A stretch of DNA of 16,701 nt from JAQTNP01 sp964616145 (lineage in GTDB: Bacteria; Patescibacteriota; Minisyncoccia; Minisyncoccales; PEYH01), in the NCBI GenBank assembly GCA_964616145.1, contig CAZTRD010000021.1:1-16701 (forward strand), written 5' to 3'. Of the stretch, positions 1 through 8,002 are shown one piece after another. A program made the translations under genes and the position numbers. Each line of letters opens with the position of its first letter. The first letter of the stretch is position 1. Under the pieces are notes generated by a model. That model searched no databases, was not told where the DNA came from, and saw only the letters and a program-made list of their open reading frames with translations.

Positions 1-2
1 TA

Positions 3-191
3 CAAGTAGCAAAAGATTTATGGAATGCTTTATTAGAAGAAAAGTATGCTAATTGCGAAATAGAGCCAGATTGTATTATTACTGATGGTGTTCCTGGAGT
101 GACTTTTGAGGGTATTCCAATAGATGAAGTGCCTAATAAATTAAATGAGAAATTAAAAGATTATAATATAAAGGTTGAAAAAATAAAATAA
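3..191 (+). CDS. C-terminal end of an unknown protein (5' end outside window)
   Basis: An open frame runs from the window edge to a TAA at 189-191 and gives about 62 residues. The other two forward frames hit stops within the first 51 bases, and the next gene begins 11 bases after this stop. The fragment is acidic in its first half (LLEEKYANCEIEPD), then has a Gly/Pro-containing turn region (ITDGVPGVTFEGIP) and a Lys-rich tail ending KVEKIK. No domain is recognisable from this fragment. Its position just before a coiled-coil and tail-gene run suggests it belongs to the phage structural or late operon, but that is inference only. Confidence 0.6.
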   Translation, partial: QVAKDLWNALLEEKYANCEIEPDCIITDGVPGVTFEGIPIDEVPNKLNEKLKDYNIKVEKIK

Positions 192-201
192 AAACACAAA
201 A

Positions 202-930
202 ATGAAGCTTCTTTCTAAAAAAACAATAAAGGATGATCAGGACTCACGGCTGATTGAACTGAACAGAGTAATAAGCTCTCTTAAAGACGAAGAGTCCAGA
301 ATTATAAAGACAGTCAACGACTTGAAACTTAACTTGAAAAAAGAACGAGAAAAAGTTCAAGTGTCTTTAATACAAAGAAAGGAAGAATCAGAAAAAGTAA
401 AAATAGAGATAAGGAATGAAATAAATATCCTAGATCAAGAGGTTCTCCTTTTAGAAGAAAGGAAACAGAAAGCTCTAGAGCCAATCAATGCAATCAAAAC
501 GGAAGCCAATGCTAGGCTTAAAAAAGCAGAAGAAAAAGAAGACTACGTTGAAAAACGTTATCTTGCAGTTAACGAATTTGAGAAGAGACTTGCCGAAAGA
601 GTGGAAGATATCGGAAAAACAGAAAAAGATAATATGGAAAAGACTCGAGAAGCAGATCAAAGAATGGAAAAATCCCAAGAAAGAGAAAGAGTTATAAAAG
701 AAAAAGAAGTAAATTTTGATAAGGAGGTCGGAGAGCATTATAGATTATCTACTGAGTTAGAATCATTTTTAAAAAGAAAAGAGCGAGAGCTAGTTGCTAA
801 AGAGATGGCGATAAAGGAACTTGACAAAAGAGCCAAAGAAGAGTTTTCTAAGGTTGCCGAGGGCCGACTAAGATTACAGAGCGATTACAATGCACTAGAA
901 CAAGCGAAGAAACACTTAAATATAAAATAA
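202..930 (+). CDS. Long coiled-coil protein, phage structural or assembly candidate
   Basis: The 242-residue product is almost wholly Lys/Glu/Arg-rich with regularly spaced Leu, Ile and Val, as in an extended alpha-helical coiled coil from about residue 15 to 235. There is no signal peptide, membrane segment or enzyme motif. The start at 202 is the first ATG in the open frame, after an A-rich leader (ACACAAAAATG) without a Shine-Dalgarno, which is the usual start context in this window. The stop at 930 is 1 base before the next gene, so it is cotranscribed with the tail genes. By analogy, coiled-coil proteins in this position can be scaffold, chaperone or fibre-stalk proteins. Nothing in the sequence picks one of these, so the specific role is unknown. 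Confidence 0.75.
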   Translation: MKLLSKKTIKDDQDSRLIELNRVISSLKDEESRIIKTVNDLKLNLKKEREKVQVSLIQRKEESEKVKIEIRNEINILDQEVLLLEERKQKALEPINAIKTEANARLKKAEEKEDYVEKRYLAVNEFEKRLAERVEDIGKTEKDNMEKTREADQRMEKSQERERVIKEKEVNFDKEVGEHYRLSTELESFLKRKERELVAKEMAIKELDKRAKEEFSKVAEGRLRLQSDYNALEQAKKHLNIK

Positions 931-931
931 A

Positions 932-1207
932 ATGGCTGAAGCAAAAAGAGATGACAACTACATACCTACAATGATAGGAACGCTCCAAACAGATGGAGTG
1001 ACACCAGCGTTAGTGAAGGCTGACCCAACCACACATATCGTTGTTTCAGCTGACGGAACTACTGGCTCAGAGGCAGACACTAGAACCACAGCCCCTAGAG
1101 ATAATAATTATATAACAACCTTAATTGCCGCAAGCTCTACGGATGGAACGACACCAATCCCCATTTATGTAGATGCTTCTGGCTACCTTTTAATAAAATC
1201 AACATAA
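932..1207 (+). CDS. Short phage surface protein built from two RDxN..PTLI repeats
   Basis: The 91-residue product contains two copies of a repeat of about 36-50 residues: RDDNYIPTMIG..DGVTP..VKADPTTHIVV, then RDNNYITTLIA..DGTTPIPIYVDASGYLLI. The same repeat opens the next gene (RDDNSIPTLMA..DGTTP..LYADPTTHRLLV). I recognise this as a module recurring in phage tail-fibre and virion decoration proteins, with no known catalytic role. The gene ends with TAA at 1205-1207, and the following gene starts in the same reading frame six bases later. It may therefore be a stand-alone copy of the fibre's N-terminal repeat, or the split front part of that fibre. The start has no Shine-Dalgarno. Confidence 0.75.
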   Translation: MAEAKRDDNYIPTMIGTLQTDGVTPALVKADPTTHIVVSADGTTGSEADTRTTAPRDNNYITTLIAASSTDGTTPIPIYVDASGYLLIKST

Positions 1208-1336
1208 AAATCTATGACATCAGCACCAAGAGACGACAATTCAATACCAACACTAATGGCCGTAAGTAATGCAGACGGTACAACACCAGTCGTGCTTTAT
1301 GCTGACCCCACAACCCACAGGTTACTCGTGTCAGCG
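947..1336 (+). repeat. Three tandem RDxN..DPTTH repeats spanning two genes
   Basis: Three protein-level repeats begin at 947, 1097 and 1229, i.e. 50 and 44 codons apart and all in one frame. Shared positions are R-D-(D/N)-N at the start, I-(P/T)-T in the middle, DG(T/V)TP and D-P-T-T-H or its equivalent. The first two lie in the 91-aa gene and the third opens the 465-aa tail fibre. A TAA stop sits between copies two and three. Confidence 0.8.
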
Positions 1337-2611
1337 ACTTCTGGGGCGTTAGGCGACCTATCAGACGTAACCATAACCTCAGCAGCCCAAGGAGACATCT
1401 TATACCGAAATGCTTCAGCTTGGGTAAATCTAGCCGCAGGAACAACAGGAAAATACCTAAAGACACAAGGAGCAGGGGCTAATCCAACTTGGGATACCCC
1501 GGGAGGAGTTTCTGGTACGATAAACGAAATAGCATATTTTGATTCATCAAGCAGTATCACCTCTCTTGCAGTCGCCACATATCCATCACTAACAGAACTC
1601 TCTTACGTAAAAGGAGTGACTTCAGGTATCCAAGCTCAGATAAACGCAAAGGGTGTTGGAACAGTAACAGCCGTATCTTCGGCAGACGGAAACGCCACTG
1701 TCGCAACAGGAACATCAACTCCAGTTATAACAATAGTATCTGCTCCTAAGTTAGCAACAGCTAGAACAATTGGAGGAGTGAGCTTTGACGGAACAGCCAA
1801 TATCACAGTATCTTCAGCAACAGGAGGATTTACAGTATCAGGCGGAGATTTAGCCTTAGGTACAAACAACCTAACAATGTCAGGATCAATCGGAGTAACT
1901 GGCACCAGAGTAACCAAGGGATGGTTCGTGGACCTAGAAGTCACAAACGCCATCGCAGGCTCAATTACAGGCAATGCGGCAACTGTATCCACTATCACAG
2001 GTCTAGCCCCTGACACAGCCACTACGCAAGCCACACAAGCAAGCATAACGACTTGTGCTAACCTGACAACAGTAGGAACAGTAACCACAGGAAATGTTGA
2101 TGCCGTAGTATCAGCAGCTAATCTAACAACTGCAGGAAAAGTAGAACTAGCCACCGCAGCCGAAACAAATACGGGAACAGATGCCACTAGAGCATTAACC
2201 CCTGACGGATTCCAAGCATCTAACAGAAATCTAAGATTCATAACATTTGTTCTTGTAGACAGTACGACAGACGTGACAGTTGATACTGACTTTGGAGGAG
2301 ACTTCACAATTCCATTCGCAGGAGTAATCCAACAAGCCGATGGCACACCAGACTGGTGTGCAGCCTACACAGACACAGCAGGAACAACAGGAACAATGGT
2401 AGTGGATGTTCACCTAAATGGAACAACGATAATGACAACCAACAAGCTAGACATTGAAACTACCGAGAAAGATTCGACTACCGCAGCCACTCAACCAGAT
2501 CTAACGACAACAGCAATCGCAGCAGGAGACATCCTAACCTTCGACATCGATGCAATTCATACAACAGCAGCAAAAGGTCTAAAGGTAACAATAACAATTC
2601 TAATGACATAA
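1214..2611 (+). CDS. Phage tail fibre protein
   Basis: The 465-residue protein is rich in Thr, Ala, Ser and Gly, with few charged residues, as expected for a beta-structured fibre. Recognisable modules in order are: the RDDN..DPTTH repeat (about 5-41); a linker module with ILYRNASAWVNLA and GKYLKTQGAGANPTW (about 60-92), common in phage fibres; the ATARTIGGVSFDGTANI motif (about 181-197), also widespread in fibres; a GKVELATAAETNTGTDATR motif (about 307-326) typical of tail-fibre shafts; and a C-terminal beta-rich domain of about 125 residues ending in KGLKVTITILM, the likely tip or trimerisation domain. It probably mediates adsorption. The start follows TAA-AAATCT without a Shine-Dalgarno. 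No chaperone or intramolecular protease domain is visible. Confidence 0.88.
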   Translation: MTSAPRDDNSIPTLMAVSNADGTTPVVLYADPTTHRLLVSATSGALGDLSDVTITSAAQGDILYRNASAWVNLAAGTTGKYLKTQGAGANPTWDTPGGVSGTINEIAYFDSSSSITSLAVATYPSLTELSYVKGVTSGIQAQINAKGVGTVTAVSSADGNATVATGTSTPVITIVSAPKLATARTIGGVSFDGTANITVSSATGGFTVSGGDLALGTNNLTMSGSIGVTGTRVTKGWFVDLEVTNAIAGSITGNAATVSTITGLAPDTATTQATQASITTCANLTTVGTVTTGNVDAVVSAANLTTAGKVELATAAETNTGTDATRALTPDGFQASNRNLRFITFVLVDSTTDVTVDTDFGGDFTIPFAGVIQQADGTPDWCAAYTDTAGTTGTMVVDVHLNGTTIMTTNKLDIETTEKDSTTAATQPDLTTTAIAAGDILTFDIDAIHTTAAKGLKVTITILMT

Positions 2612-2613
2612 AT

Positions 2614-3435
2614 ATGACAGCTTGGGACATATCAACATTTTCATATGCGAATAAGAGCGATGATATATCTTCTGAGGAAACAACTCCTAGAGGCCTTACC
2701 TTTAATTCAGATGGAACAAAAATGTATGTTACCGGTACTGCTGGAGGTGGAGACACATACCAGTATACTTTAAGTACAGGATGGGACGCATCAACATCAA
2801 CTTATGCCAGCAAAACCTTGGATACATCTAGTCAGGAGTCATCTCCTCATGATGGATTTCTTGGTGACAGTGGAGACAAATTTTATATCATAGGAGCTGG
2901 AGATGTAGTTTACCAATATAATTTATCTACCACTGATGATATTTCAACGGCTAGTTATGCTAGTAAAAGCAAGGATGTCTCAAGCGAGGAGGGTTCATGT
3001 AATGGATTGTGTTTTAGTACGGATGGAACTAAGATGTACGTCGTTGGAGAGTCAAATGACACAGTTTATCAGTATACATTATCAACAGCTTGGGACGTGT
3101 CCAGTGCAAGTTATGCTAGCAAGAGCTTATCAGTCAGCGAAGACAATTATCCACAAGCAGTATTTATTGGAAACTCAGGTTCTACACTATACATGCAAGG
3201 AGTCAATGGAGGAGGAGATATATATCAGTACACTCTTTCGACAGCTTGGGATGTATCTACTGGTTCGTATGACAGTAAAAGTTTGGATGTTGGTAGTCAG
3301 GAGAATAACTGTCAAGGAATGTTCTTCAAAAATGATGGAAATAGCTGTTACGTAGTAGGTCCAACAAATGACACAGTATATCAATATGATGCGGCAGCTG
3401 CAGATACATTCACACCTAAAATGATGATTTATTAA
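2614..3435 (+). CDS. Propeller-like repeat protein of the virion surface (five repeats)
   Basis: The 273-residue product is made almost entirely of five repeats of about 50-54 residues. Each reads roughly WD(I/V/A)ST..Y.SKS.D.SS(Q/E)E....G..F..DG.K.YV.G....(T/V)YQY.LST. Such repeats, with one YQY strand and one MYVVG strand per unit, look like beta-propeller blades and are seen in phage receptor-binding or appendage proteins. A short tail (FTPKMMIY) follows the last repeat. There is no signal peptide or enzyme motif. It starts two bases after the tail fibre stop, so it is likely coexpressed with it and may be an adhesin partner. Five blades is at the low end for a closed propeller, so it may oligomerise or contain degenerate blades. 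Confidence 0.78.
   Translation: MTAWDISTFSYANKSDDISSEETTPRGLTFNSDGTKMYVTGTAGGGDTYQYTLSTGWDASTSTYASKTLDTSSQESSPHDGFLGDSGDKFYIIGAGDVVYQYNLSTTDDISTASYASKSKDVSSEEGSCNGLCFSTDGTKMYVVGESNDTVYQYTLSTAWDVSSASYASKSLSVSEDNYPQAVFIGNSGSTLYMQGVNGGGDIYQYTLSTAWDVSTGSYDSKSLDVGSQENNCQGMFFKNDGNSCYVVGPTNDTVYQYDAAAADTFTPKMMIY
2617..3405 (+). repeat. Five tandem WDxST..YQYxLST repeats of about 51-54 codons
   Basis: Each unit opens with WD or DD followed by (I/V/A)S(T/S) and closes with YQY and (N/T)LST; the final unit ends in YQYDAA. Serine codons are diverse between units, so the copies have drifted at DNA level while keeping protein identity at the key positions. Confidence 0.8.
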
Positions 3436-3439
3436 AAAT

Positions 3440-5125
3440 ATGCTACCACAACCCTTAATCATAAATAACTGGCAACAAGGAATGGCTGATTCGCCATATC
3501 TCGGAATCGGTGGTTTTGGGTTAATGAAGAGTGTAAACATAGAAGAGATACCGGGGTCGCTGAAGTGTAGCAAAGCAATGAGGAGCTTATTTCACGATAC
3601 TTACACGAGCGTATTCACGGCAGTAGCGGCAACCGATATCTGCACATCCACTGCGACAATTCCAAGAACCTACACAGCCGTAACCTTAACGACTACTGGA
3701 ACATTGCCAGCAGGACTATCCACAGGAACGAACTACTTCATAATAAAGATAAACGCAACAACATTTAAACTAGCAACCACGCTAGCCAACGCAAGAACAG
3801 GTACTCAGATTGATATCACAGACACGGGAACGGGCGTGCATACGATTACTACGGTAGATCCGGGAACAATCAGATCAATAGTAAAAGACGTTCGTATTAA
3901 TGAGTACTTCGCTCAAGACTCAAACGGCAGAGTTTGGTATGGTAAGACGTCGGCTGGATCGTTTCAATTATTAAACGGAAACACATTGACGGGTAGTGCG
4001 GGTAAGGGGTTAGTATTACTCAAGCCATCATCGGGTGACACATTATGGCTATTCGTATTTAGGAATGCAAAAATAGATGTTGTCAACGTATATGGAGATA
4101 ACGAAAAAGAAGCTCCAACTTGGACTAACGATTGGCAGACAACAACGACACCGGCAGGAACAGGTAATAGTCACTATGCTATCCAAGGACAAGACAATAT
4201 AATATACTATTGTGATACATTTAATATTGGGTCAATAAAAGAAACAACGGGTCCACTTGACCCAGCAAACGCAGCGACATATTCATTTAACAGTTCGGCT
4301 CTAGATTTGCCCAAGCAAGAAATAGCCAACTGGCTTGAAGAGCTAGAGACCAACTTACTGATAGCAGGAAATAGCTTTAACAAAATTTACCCATGGGATA
4401 GATTGTCTGACACATTTAGTCTTCCGATAGTGGTCCCAGAGTCATCAGTAAAATTCATTAAAAACCTAGGAGATAAAATATACATACTAGCAGGAACGAG
4501 AGGAAACATATATTCAACTCAAGGTGTAACGGCAACATTTGAAAGAAAAATCCCAGAGTATGCTTCGAACAATAGCGAAGTTCTCACAGATCCAATAGTG
4601 ACGTGGGGTGGAATAGCCAGCAAGGGAAATGGTATTATCATTGGTGCAGGATGTAGCACAACAGCCAGTTCGGGAATATGGATACTCTACCCAGACGGAA
4701 GAATTCTAAAAGACAACGAGCCTGCATCGGGTGCAACAAATGCAACCTGCTTGTTTGCTGACAGCGACTATTACCTTGCAGGATACGCTTCAGGATGTGA
4801 TGTAGTTAATGCTTTTGATCCAACTGCGAGAGTGGCTAGTTATGCCTCAGTGGTCCAATCAGAGCTATATAATGTTTCAACTAAAACATTAAAGGCAACC
4901 TATTCAACACTAGAGGTTCAACTAGGAAAACCAGCCGCTTCGGGAAACATCAGGATAGGATATAGGTCAGACACATCTTCGGCATTCACAACCCTTCACA
5001 CAATAGCGTGTGACGGCTCAACTTCATACGTTCAAGCTATTGGATTGCAGAACATAGAGAACATCCAAATTCAAGTCGAAATGGACGGGATACCAGATTT
5101 ATTACAAATAAGATTACTTCCATGA
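3440..5125 (+). CDS. Tail hub/nozzle-like structural protein with an inserted beta domain
   Basis: The 561-residue protein opens with a region (INNWQQGMADSPYLGIGGFG, then SVNIEEIPGSLKCSK) resembling the N-termini of podoviral tail nozzle or DNA-stabilisation proteins, which start with a description of the virion-bound solution path followed by propeller strands. Residues about 56-142 form a separable Thr-rich beta domain (LTTTGTLPAGLSTGTNYFII, then FKLATTLANA and ITDTGTGVHT), a module often inserted in phage tail proteins. The rest alternates short strands and Gly turns (VWYGKTSAGSF, IYYCDTFNIGSI, IYILAGTRGNIYS, GIWILYPDGRI) as in a beta-propeller, and ends in a beta-rich domain. No enzyme motif is seen. 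It lies upstream of an adaptor and ejection genes, which fits a podovirus tail. The family match is from pattern memory only. Confidence 0.65.
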   Translation: MLPQPLIINNWQQGMADSPYLGIGGFGLMKSVNIEEIPGSLKCSKAMRSLFHDTYTSVFTAVAATDICTSTATIPRTYTAVTLTTTGTLPAGLSTGTNYFIIKINATTFKLATTLANARTGTQIDITDTGTGVHTITTVDPGTIRSIVKDVRINEYFAQDSNGRVWYGKTSAGSFQLLNGNTLTGSAGKGLVLLKPSSGDTLWLFVFRNAKIDVVNVYGDNEKEAPTWTNDWQTTTTPAGTGNSHYAIQGQDNIIYYCDTFNIGSIKETTGPLDPANAATYSFNSSALDLPKQEIANWLEELETNLLIAGNSFNKIYPWDRLSDTFSLPIVVPESSVKFIKNLGDKIYILAGTRGNIYSTQGVTATFERKIPEYASNNSEVLTDPIVTWGGIASKGNGIIIGAGCSTTASSGIWILYPDGRILKDNEPASGATNATCLFADSDYYLAGYASGCDVVNAFDPTARVASYASVVQSELYNVSTKTLKATYSTLEVQLGKPAASGNIRIGYRSDTSSAFTTLHTIACDGSTSYVQAIGLQNIENIQIQVEMDGIPDLLQIRLLP

Positions 5126-5628
5126 TGACCCCAGAACAATTAGAATTATCAATAAATAAGACAGAAAAATGGCAGAAGAAATGGGAAGACCATCAGCATA
5201 CTGGCATTGATTCTCAATACATAAGACAAATAGACGTATCAGATAGAAAATTCTATGTAAGCCATACAATCCCGGGAACGCAAGCGGCAACAGCAGCGAA
5301 TTACGGTGTATTCTTTATTGCACCATTCAAGTGCTATGTGTCAGACGTAAAAGAAGTTCATCAAGTATTGGGTACAGATGCAGGAGCCGTAACATTAGGA
5401 ATTGAAAAGCTAACGTCAGGAGAAGCACCGGGTTCAGGAGATGATGTTTTAAGCACGGCATTATCATTAAAAACAACAATAAATACAGTCCAATCGGGTA
5501 CAATCACTGCCACAACAGCAAACAGTAATCTATCAATAGGAGACAGATTGTGCATGGAGGACGCTGGAACATTAACAGCCGTAGCTAATGTAACGGTCTT
5601 AATAGAATTAACAATTAAAAAATCATGA
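5122..5628 (+). CDS. Small beta-rich virion protein (decoration or head-fibre-like)
   Basis: The 168-residue product has a short helical N-terminus (about 1-32, including HQHTG) and a Thr/Ala/Val-rich beta domain from about residue 45. Features are HTIPGTQAATAANYGVFFIA, TLGIEKLTSGEAPGSGDDVL and a terminal strand ending TVLIELTIKK. Similar beta-sandwich domains occur in phage head-fibre or decoration proteins and in fibre tips; the fibre at 1214-2611 ends in a comparable domain. The start ATG overlaps the previous stop (ATGA at 5122-5125), indicating translational coupling. The stop overlaps the next ATG in the same way. The function is structural by context and not otherwise defined. Confidence 0.65.
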   Translation: MMTPEQLELSINKTEKWQKKWEDHQHTGIDSQYIRQIDVSDRKFYVSHTIPGTQAATAANYGVFFIAPFKCYVSDVKEVHQVLGTDAGAVTLGIEKLTSGEAPGSGDDVLSTALSLKTTINTVQSGTITATTANSNLSIGDRLCMEDAGTLTAVANVTVLIELTIKKS

Positions 5629-6521
5629 AGTCATTTACAAACTTAAGAAATTTATACGGAACGTTCACTAAGAATACAGCGACAGCCAACTTGTCTCACG
5701 GAGACGAGTTAATGAACGACCACCAAAGAACCTTATGTGCAAAGGCCGACTTTCAGTTTCTACACAAAACGAGAACACTGACCACAGTGGCCGACACTCA
5801 ATTTCTAAACCTACCATACGATATTTATAAAGTAGAAAGCGTCTACGTAACGGTATCAAGCACCAGATATGTCCCTAAAATAAAACACTCAAAAGAAGAA
5901 TGGGATATGCTTAACTTGACATCATACACATCAGATGTTCCACTATATGCGAGCGTATATGGCGGCCAACTAGGACTATGGCCAACACCAGCTACGGCAG
6001 GAAACACTATAACGATAAATGGAAAATTAAAAATAAGAGATCTAAATATAGCCGATATTACGACATCAACTATTACAACCCTAGCGAATGCCTCAACAGC
6101 ATTAACAGTTTCAGCTGGTCTAACAGTCCAAATGGCTGGATTTTACATTCGCCCAACATTCGCTACTACGGCCAACACAGGAGACGGACTCTGGTATGAA
6201 ATTGATTCGGTAACCAATGCAACCACAGCAACGCTAGTAAGAAAATACGGAGGAACAGCAATCGCAGCAGGAACGGCAGCTTGCACCATTTCTCAAATGC
6301 CAGTGCTTCCAGAAGATTATCACACCATGCTTCCGCTATACGCAGCAAGCACCTATTGGTATAATGAAGGAGACTCCGTAAGAGGAGATAACTTCAAGAA
6401 CATGCACGATGAAAAACTTAAAACATTTCTATCACAAGCTCTCTCTTCTACCACAGATTATGTGCTAGAAGAAGGCGATGAGAGACAAATAATAAATCCA
6501 AATCTAACAATAAACTTATAA
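5625..6521 (+). CDS. Head-tail adaptor (gp4/gp11-like connector) candidate
   Basis: The 298-residue protein shows the usual order of podoviral adaptor proteins. An N-terminal helical part has NDHQRTLCAKADFQFLHKT. A strand pair contains FLNLPYDIYKVESVYV. A segment EEWDMLN..SYTSDVPLYASV..GQLGLWPTPATAGNTITI follows; the G-x-L-x-L-x-P-x-P turn is characteristic. A C-terminal helical part has MPVLPEDYHTMLPLYAASTYW (from about 225) and further helices to about 285. Between about residues 142 and 220 is an extra beta domain with DGLWYEIDSV and LVRKYGGTAIAAGT, also known as an insertion in such adaptors. In the virion it would join portal to tail. It starts by ATGA overlap with the previous gene. The portal gene is not in this window. 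Confidence 0.68.
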   Translation: MKSFTNLRNLYGTFTKNTATANLSHGDELMNDHQRTLCAKADFQFLHKTRTLTTVADTQFLNLPYDIYKVESVYVTVSSTRYVPKIKHSKEEWDMLNLTSYTSDVPLYASVYGGQLGLWPTPATAGNTITINGKLKIRDLNIADITTSTITTLANASTALTVSAGLTVQMAGFYIRPTFATTANTGDGLWYEIDSVTNATTATLVRKYGGTAIAAGTAACTISQMPVLPEDYHTMLPLYAASTYWYNEGDSVRGDNFKNMHDEKLKTFLSQALSSTTDYVLEEGDERQIINPNLTINL

Positions 6522-6522
6522 T

Positions 6523-8001
6523 ATGTCAATCTTTAGTAATCTAAAAGAGGGAATAAAAGGATTCGGAGAGTTTTTAACAGCATCTGGTGATTATAAAAAC
6601 AAAAGTCAGAAAACTAGTTTTAAATCTGATTTTTTAGCTGGAATAGATGTGGTTAAAGATAAGTTCAAAGCAAACACATTCCTACCAACTCCAGTACCAC
6701 AACCAACACCAAGCACTCCTTCTAAAGTTGGTTTATCTGCAACGACTCCATTCAGCTTACAGCCAACACCACAGGTAAAACCACAGACACTAGGAACGAC
6801 TACAACGCAGACACCAACAGCTCCAGTAACTCCAGTAGCTCCTCAAATAGATCAAGGTCAGATAAAAAGCCAAATAGGTGGAATACAAACAAACATCCAA
6901 GACCTACAAGCTCAACAACTAGCCATGACAAAGTATGGCGTAAAAGACACTAATGATCTTATAAAAGACCAGTCAGGAAGCTATGTTCCTAAAAGCCCAG
7001 AAGTCCCAACAGATCCAGTGTCGCCAGAAACTACAGCGGCCGTAACCGCAGCCGAGAAAGCTCTATCCGATTCAATGAAATTAAGTGAAGAAGAGATTAC
7101 TACTCAAGAAGACATAGATAACTTAATAGAATCAACTAAATTAGGATATCAAAAAATTAAAGGTCAAGCGATTCCAATGGAATTTGTCACGGGCCAACTA
7201 AAGAGTTTAGAAGAAAGAGCTCTAGGACTAGCTGAGCCACTAGAGAATAAACTGGCCAGATTACAAGCAGCAAGACAGTCTTCAACTGATGCCTCTAAAT
7301 TTGCATTAGACAGAGCTGATAAAGAAGCTGGTATTGAAAGAGATTTGTCACTAAGAAAAGAAGATAAGGCAACTGAAGCAGAAAGGTATGATAAAGAGCT
7401 AACTCTCGAGGAACAAAAGATTGAAGAAGATAAGAGAAGATATGATCTAGAATATCAACTCTCTCAAGACAAATTCGAAGAAGACAAACGTCAATTTGGT
7501 CTAGAATATGCTCAAAATGAAAGAGAAATAGCCCAAAAGACCAGTGAAGCTACGGTGGCCCAAGACACTAAGAGTCTAGAAGCATTAAACAACTACAGCT
7601 TAGTAAATGAGATTCTTCCTGCGGCAGGCAAGATTTCAGGTCTATGGCAAATGGGCCTAATCCCATTTACAGAGGGAGCGGGCATCTCAACAAAATACGA
7701 CCAACTTAAGAGTCTTCTACAACTAGATAGTAGGCAGAAGCTAAAAGGACAAGGAACGATTTCGGATTACGAAGGCAAGGTATTGGCCAAGGCGGCTACA
7801 AATCTTAATAGAGCCAAGCAATCTCAAGCAGATTTCATTCAGACCCTAAAAGACATCAGGGGCGTATTCGCCAATGCCTCAGGAATGGATGCATCAGTAT
7901 CAGTTATAGACCCACAGACAGGCGAATCGGATAACGGTTACCTTAGTCGAGAGGAAATAGCCGATGCAGTAAAATCAGGATATACAATAATCTACCAATA
8001 A
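6523..8001 (+). CDS. Ejection (internal virion) protein candidate with Pro-rich and coiled-coil regions
   Basis: The 492-residue product has a short N-terminal helical head (1-50), a low-complexity Pro/Thr/Gln linker (about 54-110), then a long helical region. Residues about 285-345 carry an internal duplication: EEDKRRYDLEYQLSQDKF followed by EEDKRQFGLEYAQNEREI, an evident coiled coil. The C-terminal third includes GTISDYEGKVLAKAATNLNRA and ends LSREEIADAVKSGYTIIYQ. Pro-rich linker plus coiled coil immediately downstream of an adaptor gene, and before a Gly/Ala-rich giant protein, is the usual arrangement of podoviral DNA-ejection proteins. No catalytic motif is visible. It begins one base after the adaptor stop (TAATATG) with no Shine-Dalgarno. 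The ejection role is inferred from gene order and composition. Confidence 0.6.
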   Translation: MSIFSNLKEGIKGFGEFLTASGDYKNKSQKTSFKSDFLAGIDVVKDKFKANTFLPTPVPQPTPSTPSKVGLSATTPFSLQPTPQVKPQTLGTTTTQTPTAPVTPVAPQIDQGQIKSQIGGIQTNIQDLQAQQLAMTKYGVKDTNDLIKDQSGSYVPKSPEVPTDPVSPETTAAVTAAEKALSDSMKLSEEEITTQEDIDNLIESTKLGYQKIKGQAIPMEFVTGQLKSLEERALGLAEPLENKLARLQAARQSSTDASKFALDRADKEAGIERDLSLRKEDKATEAERYDKELTLEEQKIEEDKRRYDLEYQLSQDKFEEDKRQFGLEYAQNEREIAQKTSEATVAQDTKSLEALNNYSLVNEILPAAGKISGLWQMGLIPFTEGAGISTKYDQLKSLLQLDSRQKLKGQGTISDYEGKVLAKAATNLNRAKQSQADFIQTLKDIRGVFANASGMDASVSVIDPQTGESDNGYLSREEIADAVKSGYTIIYQ

Positions 8002-8002
8002 T

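Noticed and set aside
1205..1213. TAA between the 91-aa and 465-aa genes as a readthrough stop
   Set aside because: Although in frame, the intervening bases look like a normal A-rich start leader and the downstream protein is complete in itself, so two genes is the simpler reading.
1636..2346. Long minus-strand open frame (236 codons) across the tail fibre
   Set aside because: It is a shadow of the low-complexity Thr/Ala-rich fibre gene, with no ribosome-binding site and a biased Val/Pro/Ala composition. Other minus-strand frames, such as 13320-13859, are similar shadows.
932..2611. Diversity-generating retroelement target in the tail fibre
   Set aside because: No reverse transcriptase, template repeat or adenine-rich variable repeat pair is visible in this window.
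3147..3155. A further TTATCCACA inside the propeller gene
   Set aside because: It encodes ordinary protein residues (N-Y-P-Q) and has no promoter or shared element next to it, so it is treated as a chance match.
2614..3435. CRISPR or DNA-level repeat array
   Set aside because: The repeats are visible in protein translation but diverged at DNA level, and no spaced identical repeats are seen here or elsewhere in the window.
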